Positions 1 to 9,599 of a stretch of DNA of 22,857 nucleotides are shown in pieces (within the stretch, counting starts at the first letter, position 1; each line of letters opens with the position of its first letter). Source of the stretch: Cylindrotheca closterium. Taxonomy: Eukaryota > Bacillariophyta > Bacillariophyceae > Bacillariales > Bacillariaceae. The DNA is taken from NCBI GenBank assembly GCA_933822405.4, contig CAKOGP040001726.1, positions 1 to 22,857 on the forward strand, written 5' to 3'. A program made the position numbers and the translations under genes. A model generated the notes under the pieces. That model made no database searches. It had not been told where the DNA came from and saw only the letters and a program-made list of their open reading frames with translations.

Positions 1-661
1 TTCATACTACTGTTGCAAGGGGACTTTATGTCTCTAAGAGAGCTCGTTTGGATATCCATCCAACGATTACTATTCTTGCCTCGAGAGTTCGAGAACCTAC
101 AGAGTCTGATTGGAAGAAGTGTGTTCGAATGATGCGATATTTGTTTTGTACATTGTTGTATCACCTGACACTTTCCGCAGAATCACTACGAGTCATGAAA
201 TGGATGATCGACGCATCTTTTGCGGTGCATCCAGATTTCAAGAGCCATACTGGCGGCACTCTGTCCTTTGGAAGAGGTGCAGCTCAAGTGATGTCAAAGA
301 AGCAAAAGCTAAACAACAGAAGCCGTACGGAAGCGGAACTGATTGCTGTTGACAATGTTATCACAATGATACTATGGACAAAGTTGTTCAAGGAGTGGCA
401 AGGGTATCCGATCAAGAAGAATATCTTGTATCAGGATAACAAAAGCCCGATTCTACTGGAAGAGAATGGTCGCACGTGCACGGGCAAAAGAAGCCGGGCT
501 TCAACATTTGTTATTTCTTTATCACAGATCAAGTTGAGAAAGGAAATGTTAAGATCGAATACTGTCCAACTGACAATATGATTGCGGATTTCATGACTAA
601 GTCATTGCAAGGTGAGAAGTTTTGTAAGTTCAGGGATCTGATTCTTGGTCCACAGGACTAG
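1..661 (+). pseudogene. 3' end of Ty1/copia pol (end of reverse transcriptase plus RNase H), frameshifted
   Basis: The reading frame is already open at the left edge of the window (frame starting at base 3) and begins with the end of a copia reverse transcriptase, including a VSKRARLDIHPTIT stretch like the family's K-R-A-R-P-D block. RNase H follows. Its expected acidic residues are visible in WMIDASFAVHPDF, in RTEAELIAVD and in YQDNKSPILLEENGR. Near 495-505 the frame moves from 3 to 2, where the conserved tail resumes as YFFITDQVEKGN, IEYCPTDNMIADFMTKSLQG and FRDLILG before a TAG at 659. In the family RNase H degrades the RNA strand during cDNA synthesis in the virus-like particle. The frameshift indicates a decaying copy, and everything 5' of the end of reverse transcriptase lies outside the window. 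The family call is firm. Confidence 0.88.
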
Positions 662-1137
662 GTCAGACAAGTATGTATATGTTCAGAAGAAAATACAAAA
701 CAAATTAAACAGTGAATGAGAGCATGTCCCATTGCTGCCAATGGTGATTGTCACAATGGCAGGAGTGTGTTGGGATATGACAACATATGAGTTTTTATGT
801 TCCAAAAAGAAACTAGTCAAGTACAAAGTTTTCGACACGTACGACCAGACTTTGATCATGATGTCGGGATCCACACAAAAGGGAATGGCCCTATACAAGT
901 GTGATATTGGTGTTGTGTATGATGCAGTAGGGAGTAATACAAGATGTCCCAAAGTACTGCATTCAACACAGAAAAATGGTTGAACTTACTTTTGTGATTG
1001 AATCATCAATTCAAGCCAAACATTAATCAAATAGGAACAATTTCACTCAAAGTATACCTAGACACAGGAGAACTATTGTCCTGAAAGTGTTGTACAGCTG
1101 ATTACAAATTTAGATTGCAGAGAGTTTGTTCTGAGCG
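662..1137 (+). repeat. Region after copia pol; possible 3' LTR beginning near 766
   Basis: No gene is visible here. A purine-rich GGCAGGAG at about 758-765 is followed by TGTGTTGGGATATGACAAC, which resembles a polypurine tract next to the TG start of a copia LTR. Its position, about 105 bp after the pol stop, is right for a 3' LTR. The far end and the matching 5' LTR cannot be seen, so the boundary is tentative. The short ORFs here look like noise. Confidence 0.28.
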
Positions 1138-1660
1138 CTAAAGGCACTCACAATAAAGCACATTTTGCTTTATTCTAACATCCTGACCATGAATCATACT
1201 AAATTGTTTCAGCAAATGGTTCAATTCTGCGCCATTGAGGTTACCAGAACGTCTTCCATGCGTTTTTCCCATAGGGAACAGCCATGGAAAGGTACACGCC
1301 AGCATCTCATCATCTGGCAAGAACTCATGAATTGGGTCTTGGCGTCATGCAATATGACAAAAGAGTTGTTATGCCTGTCTCTTCCTTCTGATTCATGTTC
1401 TCCAAACCATCCCGGTGCAACATCGTCTGACTCCATTTGATGCTGGCTCACAGTCCTGCTTTCATCAACACTTTTCATCATGTTTTGAATAGCATCATTC
1501 TCAATTTGCTTGCAGATGCTCTCCGTGGTGATTGACTGACATAATGCAGCAACTTAAGAGGGAGATCCTCATTGCTACTTGGATGCCTGGAACCCTCAAT
1601 TTGTGACGTTGATGTTCCTCCAAAGTAATCATGCTGGTAACTATTTGACATGGAGTCCAC
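1138..1660 (-). pseudogene. Helitron-like replicase/helicase N-terminal remnant
   Basis: On the minus strand, about 1345 down to 1138 reads DPIHEFLPDDEMLACTFPWL, then FPMGKTHGRRSGNL and LNHLLKQFSMIHGQD. The FPWLFPMGK core and the following L-x-H-L-L-x-Q-F block resemble the region at the start of the Helitron helicase-like domain in protist Helitron Rep-helicase proteins. An in-frame TGA lies just upstream, and the ORFs continuing to about 1660 are in other frames, so this is a short, broken fragment. No rolling-circle HUH motif, Pif1 helicase motif or Helitron terminus is visible. The family call rests on one short conserved block, so it is moderate at best. Confidence 0.45.
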
Positions 1661-1955
1661 CTGATGGGCACTAGCAACATCATATCAGAGCCAAGACGTT
1701 TTTCATGCAGAAGACTCTGCTTGTCAATGAGAACTGAGTTGTTAATTGTTAATATGCTACTCTGTGGGCATTCACTTGCCGGTGAAATATTTGGAGGTAA
1801 AGGTCAAGTACTGTGAAGCGGTGAGTCAACAACAAGTTTGAACCATATGAGGCATCTGTAGCATGAACTGAAGTTGTTCAAGTCTACCAAAGGGGTAAAG
1901 AGTTCTCCCGCGACGTGGCGGGGTGAATTAGGGGCTCATAAGGTCCTGCAAAAGG
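1661..1955. other. Intervening sequence without a recognisable feature
   Basis: This stretch lies between the Helitron-like remnant and the LINE remnant. No convincing ORF or repeat was seen in it. It may contain the 3' untranslated end of the minus-strand LINE, but no poly-A or A-rich tail marks it clearly. Confidence 0.4.
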
Positions 1956-3332
1956 TCAGGGTCCAGGGGGAAAAATGGTCTGCAGACTGCGGGGTTGTGC
2001 TTTCATGGAGTGGCAAAAGTCTCTGCGCTCCTGACAAAGCAACTTGAGCCACTCTTCTTTGTCCACCAACGACTTGTGAAGGACTCCTCGACGGCTGGTT
2101 AGCATTGGTTGAATTTCCCTAGGCAAGTCATCAGGACCCATATCAAGCTGTGAGTGAATCCCTTCATTGACAGTGCTTTGGCGTTCACGTACCCTAACCC
2201 CAACCCTGAACAGAGTTCCGTTGCTCCCACATGTAGAAGCCATTCGAGATCAGCTGTTGTGAGAGGCGGGACGCCCAGAGAGAGACAGATTGACAACATC
2301 TGATCTTGTCATAATGTTGTTGTTGGAGTGGTAGCCAAGACAAGGCTATGCGTCCCTCCAAAAGACCTTGAGACCCAGTCACCTGTTGAGCCAAGAAAGC
2401 CGGCCGAACTGAAGGAGAGATGGTCCAAGGAGAGGGCAAAGTAGGAAGCTGTAGGATCGCTTTTTTATGGAAGGGCCCGTCAATTGCAGGTCCAGCCACG
2501 CGGAGAAGGCTGCAGTGCAACGGTCCCATTCAGCAGTTGCCAAAGCAGCACGGCAACGGGGAACGTGGAGATGGTCCTCAAAGTTGCCACAGCATGGACA
2601 AGCTGCCAATGTCTCCAAACCCCATAGGACTTTAAATTTACCTGTACCACACATACCCACACAGTGTTTAGTAGACCACCTATGTAGCTGTGCAGGGAGA
2701 GATTGCATGGCGCGACGCAGTGTGTCCCAGGCAATCTCAGACTTGGCTTCGAGGGAGATAGTACCTTTGTCCTTCCAGCGCAAGCGGAGGGCGGGATGGG
2801 TCACGCACTCTTGGATGAACTGAGGATCATGCTTGGTGTCTGCCATGTTCAATGCCGCAATTTAAGTGAAGAATCGAGGATTGACGGCTATGCTCATGAG
2901 ATGATTGGCCGCCTCAAGTTCCTTACGGTACTCCACCGCCATTCCATCGTTCTCAAGGTTCCGTTTCTCCCACCAAGACAATTTGTCAAAGATATTGGAC
3001 TTGTCAAGATGGCCATACACATGCTGGGGCCACCAATCCATAGAGTACCGGAGGATAGCTTCCCAAATGGTTGACACCAAGTCAAACTGGGCGTCAGTTG
3101 GAGAAAGTCGGCGATCTTTGAAAGCCATCTCAATGGCAGAGAGACTGTCACAAGCAATCCGCACCTTGGGGCGTGTCAAAAGGTTTGGAGCCCATTGCTT
3201 AAGGAGCCAATCAACCGCCATGATACCTGCCAACAGCCAGATGAACTTTCTGTGGTATGGGCTCTGATCCTGGGGCAAACTGGTGGTCTGACACTGGATG
3301 ATGATTTGATCTGACCCTCCATGCTTCACCAA
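1956..3332 (-). pseudogene. 5'-truncated LINE-type polyprotein C-terminus: RNase H-like domain plus Cys-rich segment
   Basis: Reading from 3332 downward, the first segment (3332-2862) is RNase H-like. It has VRIACDSLSAIEMAF, the expected acidic position of the domain, and QHVYGHLDKS, which corresponds to the usual H-V-x-G-H-x-D. A TAA near 2862 interrupts the same frame, which then continues (2852-2379) with RWSTKHCVGMCGTGKFKVLW and the zinc-ligand-like CPCCGNFEDHLHVPRC. Near 2400 the frame shifts, but the tail is still readable as LLEGRIALSWLPLQQQHY, FYMWEQRN and KEEWLKLLCQERRDF. Such tails end diatom LINE-like elements. Endonuclease and reverse transcriptase are missing, which fits 5' truncation during target-primed insertion. 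The stop and frameshifts make it inactive. Confidence 0.68.
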
Positions 3333-3412
3333 GAGTTGGACTGTAAGTAAAACTTTTTGAATTCGTCTCTTGGCATTTTGAATGTTTGAATCTAAAACAA
3401 ATAAATTTCAAA

Positions 3413-3766
3413 ATGCCAAAGAGGAAAAAGACAACAAAACCCAAGAAGTTGAAGTTGAATGATAAGGAATGGGGTGTATTCTTTGCCAGGCATGAGCGGA
3501 CCTACATCCAAGTGACAAAACAGATGAGACAGAAGGAGCCCTGGCTTATCTACATGTATCGGGTGGACCACTTTGGAGAAGAAAATCCCATCAAGGTCTA
3601 TGAACCTGGCGAAACATATGTGGAAAGAAAGAAGAGACTCGAAGCTAAACACGACAAACACAAGAAGAATCTTCATGAACGAATGACAACTGCGGAGATA
3701 AATGCAGGAGAACAATCAACCCTGACCGACTGTTTCTTTCTACCAAAGAAAAAGAAAAGAACGTAG
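3413..3766 (+). CDS. Small Lys-rich hypothetical protein with NLS-like ends and PIP-box-like C-terminus
   Basis: This is a 117-residue ORF. I start it at ATG 3413, whose product begins MPKRKKTTKPKKLKL; nine residues upstream remain in frame from an ATG at 3386. The first 15 residues are dense in Lys/Arg, as is the end, LPKKKKRT, so nuclear import is likely. Residues 101-109 read QSTLTDCFF, close to a PCNA-interacting peptide (Q-x-x-hydrophobic-x-x-aromatic-aromatic) but with one extra residue before the FF pair. Basic residues follow, as in many PIP boxes. The middle (EWGVFFARHERTY, EKPWL-like and VYEPGETYVERKKRLEAKH stretches) matches no family I recognise. It sits alone between transposon debris and a gene-poor region, so it could be a host gene or a captured fragment. 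Function is not assigned. Confidence 0.5.
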   Translation: MPKRKKTTKPKKLKLNDKEWGVFFARHERTYIQVTKQMRQKEPWLIYMYRVDHFGEENPIKVYEPGETYVERKKRLEAKHDKHKKNLHERMTTAEINAGEQSTLTDCFFLPKKKKRT

Positions 3767-4692
3767 CAAAATTTTAAAATAGTGTTTACAGTTTTATTTC
3801 TGCTGGCCTAAGTTCATTCTATCTCTTCCATGATGTTGCGGTTTGTATTGCCCTCGACTTCCATTCTTTTCCGATAGTTGCATGCTTTTTGTAACATCAA
3901 CTTTTGTGTGCAATCGACTTAGTCATCTCCCAAAAATTAAGTTTTTCCACCTTTTTTGACCTTTTTTCCAACTTTTTCTACGACTTTGCTGCCCAAGAGA
4001 CTGACAGATCAGTCATTTCCTGGTGTTTTGCGGCAGTCGTATCAAAACTCCTAACAACAACAATATGGGAATGGAGGGGTTCGGGGCACAGCCGTAGGAT
4101 TCCTGACGCCCCAACTGTGGCTAAACTACTCCATGAACTCAATATGGATTATATAGCTACGTTTGGGTGCAAACGAAGCGCAGCTGCCCTCCAAATTTTT
4201 TCATGAAGTTTTTTGCAAGCCATGGAGGAGGTTTGCAGATTGGAGAGTCGACATAATAATTGGCCCGGTTTTCAGTTGGATTTCTCATGCAATGTATTTT
4301 GAAGCTATTTTGTTCTACAATCAGCTTGGTGGGCTTGGCCAAAGCATCTCGGTTTGAAATTGAAGGTGGAAACCGCCCTTTTCCGATTCCGATTCAGCCA
4401 ATTCCGATACAAGTGGTGGGCACACATCAATCAGCTGGATTATTGTTGCGACTTGACGGCCTTAATCTTCAAGAACTTGCGGCTCTAGTGGTACCCTTAG
4501 ATCTTTTGCGAAGCTAGTTGGCCAGCAACAGTTGCCTTTTGTATTATCCAAGTTGAATTGCGGGATCTTTTGAGACAACAGCTACCCTTTGGAAAAGCAA
4601 CAACCAACCGTACTATCCTTCAAGCGTCAAACATCGAAGACAACCCAAACTCAAATAATAAAAGTGTTTTCAAGATGTGAAGGACTACTGGT

Positions 4693-4706
4693 ACCAGGTA
4701 CCTGGT
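4693..4706. repeat. 14-bp perfect palindrome in a GTAC-rich patch
   Basis: ACCAGGTACCTGGT equals its own reverse complement. It lies in about 40 bp that contain repeated GTAC steps, including GGTACC twice and TGTACGTACC. The patch could be a remnant of a small palindromic repeat, but no function can be read from it. Confidence 0.6.
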
Positions 4707-6712
4707 GCCTACGGTACATTTGTACGTACCGATTTTTGCAGTACGATTGCACGCAAGCCTGCCCATATCATAGCCCATGCACATACATTTCAAATCGAAC
4801 CGTTAACATTCGATTGAGTCGGATTTAAAAATTGACTCCTGTGATTTGATTAGATTGTATTCCTGTGGAAGAAACTAAGAGGTAACAGGCCTCGTCTCTT
4901 GCACCATATGACCTTGTTCCCATTACAATTTGTGATAAATTTCCGGGCGATATTTTTATTATGTATCTTTCCTAGATCTGTGCATACTCTGAATCAAAGT
5001 TCTTTCAGTAGAATTGATAATATTAAGGAATTCCACAAAGTCAATTGAGGAGTAGGAAAGGAAGAAAAAATTATGCTGGCCTAGAATTTTTTTTTTTGCC
5101 AGAGCCCTCCAAACCACCGCCCAAATTCGATTACTATATGTATTTTGACAACTTTGAACTTGGTGCCATCGTGTCAGGGTATGGATTCCAGCCACTCTCT
5201 TTAATGAACCTGGATTGATCCTCAATGCAGTGTGAGTGCTATTCAATCATTTTTACCTAAAAAGCGTCCACTCCAAAGCCACCGATCTTCTCATACATAC
5301 CCATGGACGACAAATATGTGTTAGAACAAGTCATTTTTAGGAAATTCGGCCCACACCACCACTAAGTGGCTTTTTGGACAAGATTTCCATGATTTCTGAC
5401 CCCATTTGGGCGGCATGATTCTTAATCTAGGCGGAACCACTGCCTGGGTCCCAGAAAATTTGAGTATTAGGCATCCAAGGGAGGCTCTGGTGTATTGTTG
5501 AATAGTTGGCTGTCTCCAGGGCGGCCACACCGACCCTCATGCTGAAAGGGGAACAGACAGCACCAAACACTGGAATTCCAATATCTCAGCAAGTAACCCA
5601 AACAAAACACATCCGAATGGAGCCCCGAGTAGGTAGGGTCACTGCCGAGCTTTCCAACACATGTTGAATGTGAGGCATTGGCCCTCCTGACTTTCTGCCG
5701 ACCAGTTTTTGCAACCTGACAGAACCAGTCGAACAAAACAGGGTAGATTGTAGTGTAATTGAGGCGATTGGAAGTATGAATCGCCACTCCAGCCATAGTC
5801 TATCTATCAATTACGCTTGTCACAGCATGTTCGGAGGTTTTTACTTCTCTGGGCGTTCACACTGGCTTATCCAAACGTGGGGAACAATCGCACCATGGCA
5901 CCTTGATGTGCTCCAAATCGTCAATTTTGGTAGTTGAGATCCCAAAAATATACATTTGCGTAGATCTTGGTCTTGATGGCGACGGTAGATATGAGTCGCA
6001 TTCGTCAAATACGTCTTCTTGACACCTATCCGTCCAGTCTAAGCACAAAACAGAACCAATCATGGTGGATTATTGTGTGATTGCGGCCCAGCAAACATTA
6101 TTCAACATAAATACCGCCGCTCCCGACGTAACGCATGTATCAATTATGCTTGCCACAACCTCTAATTCCACTTTCTCCGCTCATGGGGTCCAGACCGTGC
6201 AATTTCATTGTCACCGACGAATTTGCAACTCAATGGTCTCCGTTGAAAATCGTCCTGTAGAAACCCATATAAAAACACATAAAATGGTATCATTGCCTTT
6301 CGTATAACAAGAGAAGTAACTTCCGCAGAAAATTCGAGCTCTATGTTGCCTTGGGACTTCGTAGACGTCCCGAAACCTCTCCAAAAGTAGTTTTCAGACC
6401 TTTTGGAGGTACTTCAGCAGTGATTTCAGAGGCAAATAGGGCAAATTCCTCCATGTCGCTTCGTATACACAAAATATATATGACTATAATATAGACAATG
6501 TCAGGGGTTCGAGGGAATTTCTAGCAGTGGATGATGAGTTCATTGGCCTCAAGCTTACCATTTCCACTTTTCAAACGGAGACATCAAATAAATACGTCTG
6601 CGCAATGGATATCGGTGGAGACATTCGGAGCTCGCAAGAGCTCTTCACGATGTCAATTTATTCATGTGCATCACTTTCGCAGAAAATACGTCGATCAAAA
6701 AGCGAAGAATCA

Positions 6713-6830
6713 AGGGAATGGGAGAAAGGGAGTTTTCAAGGCAAAAAGGGAATAAGGGAGAAAACAAGGGAAACAACGGTTGAATGCTGGACAAAACGTC
6801 CCTTGTTCCCTCGAATGCTCCCTCGTTCCC
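6713..6830. repeat. GGGA-rich patch followed by its TCCC-rich imperfect inverse
   Basis: The plus strand carries runs such as AAGGGAATAAGGGAG and AACAAGGGAAAC at about 6713-6775. About 30 bases later comes CCCTTGTTCCCTCG with GCTCCCTCGTTCCC. The two halves are imperfect inverted repeats that could fold back. No matching terminal repeat or target duplication was seen. Confidence 0.45.
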
Positions 6831-7007
6831 GAACTTCTCGTCAGCAGTGTACCGTCCAATTTGGGTTTATTGTTGCCGAGATATCCACCTCTGAAGATGG
6901 TCCCAAAACTCATGTCATGTCTTGTTTGTCTACTAGTTTGTCTTCATGTTCTCGTCCGTTTTTACGTGTTTCCGCACAATTGGACATTCTACGTAGTTTC
7001 TACAATA

Positions 7008-7729
7008 GTGGTAGTCAAAGTATGCGATACGACTATTTTTTGTTTTTTTTAATCAACCAATAGAATCGCAGGGTTTTCATGAGAACTTTGAATACCCCAT
7101 TTTTGGGTCATTTTGATGACACGATACGAATGTATTTTGGAAAAACTTCAGTAGTTCAGAACTACGATGTTTCGCGTAAAACCTTTTTCACTAGATATTT
7201 TCCTAAGTGCTTCCCGACGTATCGCTCCTCTTGATTTCTGTGGCAATGTTGTATGTAGAAGACTTGTCAACAGCATTGATATGTTTCAACAACGTAATGT
7301 TGATGTCAGAAGTGATGTGGAGCTTCCAAGAGTGCGATCAGTCATGGAATAGAAATAGCACAACCAAACCTTGTGATTTGACTTTTGGCCAGGTATACTT
7401 CGAGAATTAGTGCAGACTTGAAATAGAAATGTGATGACCCAACTATTCATGTGATTTATTTTGGGCTGCGTTTATTCATAAAGAAGCGCTCTCATACCAT
7501 ATATCCATAATTCGAGAAGGACTCAGATTCTTTTTTATATGCAGAATTTCAAAACATAAAAAATAGTTGTGTTGTGTCCCGAAAAAAAAAATCGTATCGT
7601 GCCCCAAATGGACACTTCTAAATTTTAGTTGTGGACACGATACGACTATTTTTTGTTTTTTTTCAGCCAATCACAGCCTCCCAAAACTCAAAAAATAGTC
7701 GTATCGCGTATTAATACTTTGACTACCAC
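7008..7729. mobile_element. Non-autonomous Tc1/mariner-like element (MITE) with long TIRs and TA target site
   Basis: Both ends carry an inverted repeat. The left end reads GTGGTAGTCAAAGTAT then GCGATACGACTATTTTTT (7008-7041). The right end (7690-7729) is its reverse complement, with six extra bases, TAATAC, inserted between the two blocks. A TA dinucleotide flanks each end (7006-7007 and 7730-7731), as expected for Tc1/mariner target-site duplication, and the outer GTGGTAGTCAAAGT resembles Tc1-type termini. The interior of about 650 bp encodes no recognisable DDE/D transposase, so the element would need one supplied in trans. Short direct and inverted subrepeats occur inside. The structure is seen directly; the superfamily is inferred from TIR style and the TA. 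Confidence 0.72.
7638..7706. repeat. Subterminal hairpin inside the MITE (17-bp perfect arms)
   Basis: CGATACGACTATTTTTT (7638-7654) is perfectly complementary to 7690-7706, with a 35-base loop. The left arm and the bases after it also repeat, in direct orientation, about 40 bp of the element's left end (from 7025). The right end therefore carries both a TIR and an extra inverted copy. This may be a double transposase-binding site or a scar of nested insertion. Confidence 0.75.
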
Positions 7730-7891
7730 TAATATATTTGATTTTGGTCATCACATGTTTCCATGGCGTTGGTCATCACGTTTTCCAGTACATCCTACGT
7801 AATTTCTATGTTAGATATGACTAAGTGGACCAAAAATTGACGAGTTTCCGCCAAAGCTGCCATCGGGTAAAACACAACATTCATCATTGCA

Positions 7892-8734
7892 ATGGAGTTG
7901 GATGACAACCATATCCAAGACATAGCCGCAGCTTGTCTTACTGAGACAAATTGTACCATTTTGCAATCTCCTGCTGGTGCTCTGTGCTTTTGTGGAAAAC
8001 AATTGTCCAATAGCTATCTGAGCCGGCACTGGAAGACATAACCAATTGTAAAGGCATCAGAAGGCGCCATCACTAAGGACAAAGTAAAATACGTCTACAA
8101 TGCTGAGCCCAAGCAAATGAAGGGTTTTCTCTGTGTGCCATGCGGGCAAATTTACAAGAGTAAAAGCTCTTTTGCCAAGCATTTTCGCCGTGGCAACGAG
8201 ATCAAGTGCACAAAGGATAAATATAATTGGGAGCGGGAGTGCATGGCCTACCACACGCTCCACTACATTGGTCCGGTGCCAGGGAAGTCTGATGAGCTTT
8301 TGGAGGAGAGATCATGGCAAAAGGAAAAAGACAAAGGGGTACAACAAGATAATGCCGCTGGGCCACTACAGGAAGAACTATCAGATGAGGCAATTCTTTT
8401 AATGCTTGGAAAACATTCTGATTTGCTCCAAGAAACTCTGACTGGCTCTTTTAAATGTCCGGATTGTTTGGCTGCAGTGTTGCTTCCATTTGTGAACTCA
8501 ACAATAGGGTTGACACCGCCAGGTAGTTTTGTGCAAGCTGGAATCGATCAAGTTCGAGATGATTGCAGGAGTCCCAAGGCATTTGTTGCCAGTGCGGATG
8601 AGTGGCTTCGGAGGTATTCTGGAAAAATGATTGCATCTTTGCCAGGGAATGTTCGCTATGAAATGTTGGCATTTCGACTTGACACTGAATATTATAGGGT
8701 CTTTTACAAAAAGGAAAGGGGTAGGGATAGGTAA
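7892..8734 (+). pseudogene. Zinc-finger-like hypothetical protein with one in-frame TAA
   Basis: One reading frame runs from ATG 7892 to TAG-free sequence ending at TAA 8732-8734, broken only by a TAA at 8039-8041. The first part has LCFCGKQLSNSYLSRHWKT, with a C-x-C-G-K and an R-H that look like a finger. After the stop the frame continues, and from ATG 8117 contains CVPCGQIYKSKSSFAKHF plus a later Cys (C-x2-C...H...C), and then KCPDC. These are candidate zinc ligands, so nucleic-acid or protein binding is possible. The C-terminal half (EWLRRYSGKMIASLPGNVR) is not recognised. The TAA may be a real nonsense mutation. It could also lie in an intron: GT at 7953, 7977 or 7992 with AG at 8060 keeps the frame. 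The alternative is a shorter gene from 8117 (205 aa). Confidence 0.5.
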
Positions 8735-8840
8735 AATTCAAAGGCTTGCAGGTCATGATTCCAAACAGTCGCGGAAAACGAGTGGCCTAGGCCCCCCAAA
8801 AATCTGCGACATGTCAGATGTCACATATTGAATATCTGCA

Positions 8841-8894
8841 CAACCAAAGAATGGCCAAACAGTCGCGCAACCAAAGAATGGCCAAACAGTCGCG
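8841..8894. repeat. 27-bp tandem duplication, with related copies at 8761-8778 and 8882-8899
   Basis: CAACCAAAGAATGGCCAAAC followed by AGTCGCG occurs twice, head to tail and without mismatch (8841-8867, 8868-8894). The 18-mer CCAAACAGTCGCGGAAAA at 8882-8899 also occurs at 8761-8778, so the motif family spans about 140 bp just after the zinc-finger-like ORF. Confidence 0.85.
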
Positions 8895-9532
8895 GAAAAG
8901 ACCCCTCAATTTCTGCGGTTGCTGAAGACATGCAATCGACTTGATTCACTACTCTAACTCTTGGCCATCTAAAAACTTTTGAACATGCTTAGCAAAACAA
9001 AGAAAAATACACAGGATCCAGGGAGATGCATCTGTGAACTCAAAAATATTACTACTTTTATAATCGATTCACATTTACCATAGCATTTGCTGACAGCCCA
9101 AGAATTCAACAATAACTAAATTCAATTCCATTCAATTCACTGAGACAACCAAACGATCCATAAAGAGTCACAGGAGTTGATTGTTCAGGATCGTTTGTGA
9201 GGAGTCAGAAGCAGTAATTCTAGGGCAACGATTTGATTGTTGATGTGTGAGGTTTGACAAGCGAAGCTGGAAAATGAATCAAAGCATGCAGCTCTCGGCT
9301 CGCCTGCACAATCTTGTACTTTGAATTTTTGTACACGCTTGCTTACCCACAATTGACTTAGTCGACCGTTTCCATCATGGAATCGATTGCAACCTGAATT
9401 GTAGTCCTTTTGATCAAAGGACAGTCACACACGTGCTTAGATTCAAAAAGACCCGCCTTTTCAATCGTTCAAATGACCAAGTCTCGAATATTCAAACTTT
9501 GCTACACGCCTGCCTGCAAGATCCATTCAAGG
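8895..9532. other. Intergenic stretch without a recognised gene
   Basis: No supported ORF or RNA gene is visible. The sequence includes short ATTCAATTC-type direct repeats near 9115-9140. It presumably contains the 5' flank of gene A, but no TATA-like box at a sensible distance could be defended. Confidence 0.4.
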
Positions 9533-9575
9533 GTCGTCTTTTTTTGTGACAAATTTTGTCACAAAAAAAGACGAC
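9533..9575. repeat. Perfect 43-bp palindrome (21-bp arms, 1-base spacer)
   Basis: The left arm GTCGTCTTTTTTTGTGACAA plus A (9533-9553) is exactly reverse-complementary to 9555-9575, around a single T at 9554. It ends 24 bp before the ATG of gene A at 9600. It could form a cruciform in DNA or a long hairpin in the 5' UTR, or be the fused termini of a transposon. Confidence 0.9.
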
Positions 9576-9599
9576 TGTTGGAAGCACATTTGAAGCGGC

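Larger units (their letters stand above)
3767..7005. other. Gene-poor region without a supported coding gene
   Basis: Both strands were read. The open frames (for example 5467-5796 minus, 5857-6063 minus and 6527-7063 plus) are short or lack recognisable motifs, and none has convincing protein character. The stretch contains a GTAC-rich palindrome near 4690 and a GGGA/TCCC-rich patch near 6710-6830, listed separately. No RNA gene was recognised. Confidence 0.45.

Noticed and set aside
2191..2208. Telomere-like ACCCTAACCCCAACCC
   Set aside because: Only two to three imperfect units lying within the LINE remnant, too short to be a telomeric tract.
5857..6063. Minus-strand ORF with several Cys and Asp residues
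   Set aside because: Only 68 codons, no known motif and no neighbouring coding exon could be joined convincingly.
5805..6157. Near-identical 20-mers at 5805-5824 and 6138-6157
   Set aside because: Two mismatches and no extension on either side; probably chance similarity.
6527..7063. 178-codon plus-strand ORF
   Set aside because: No recognisable motif, crosses the GGGA/TCCC repeat patch and runs into the left TIR of the MITE; likely chance.
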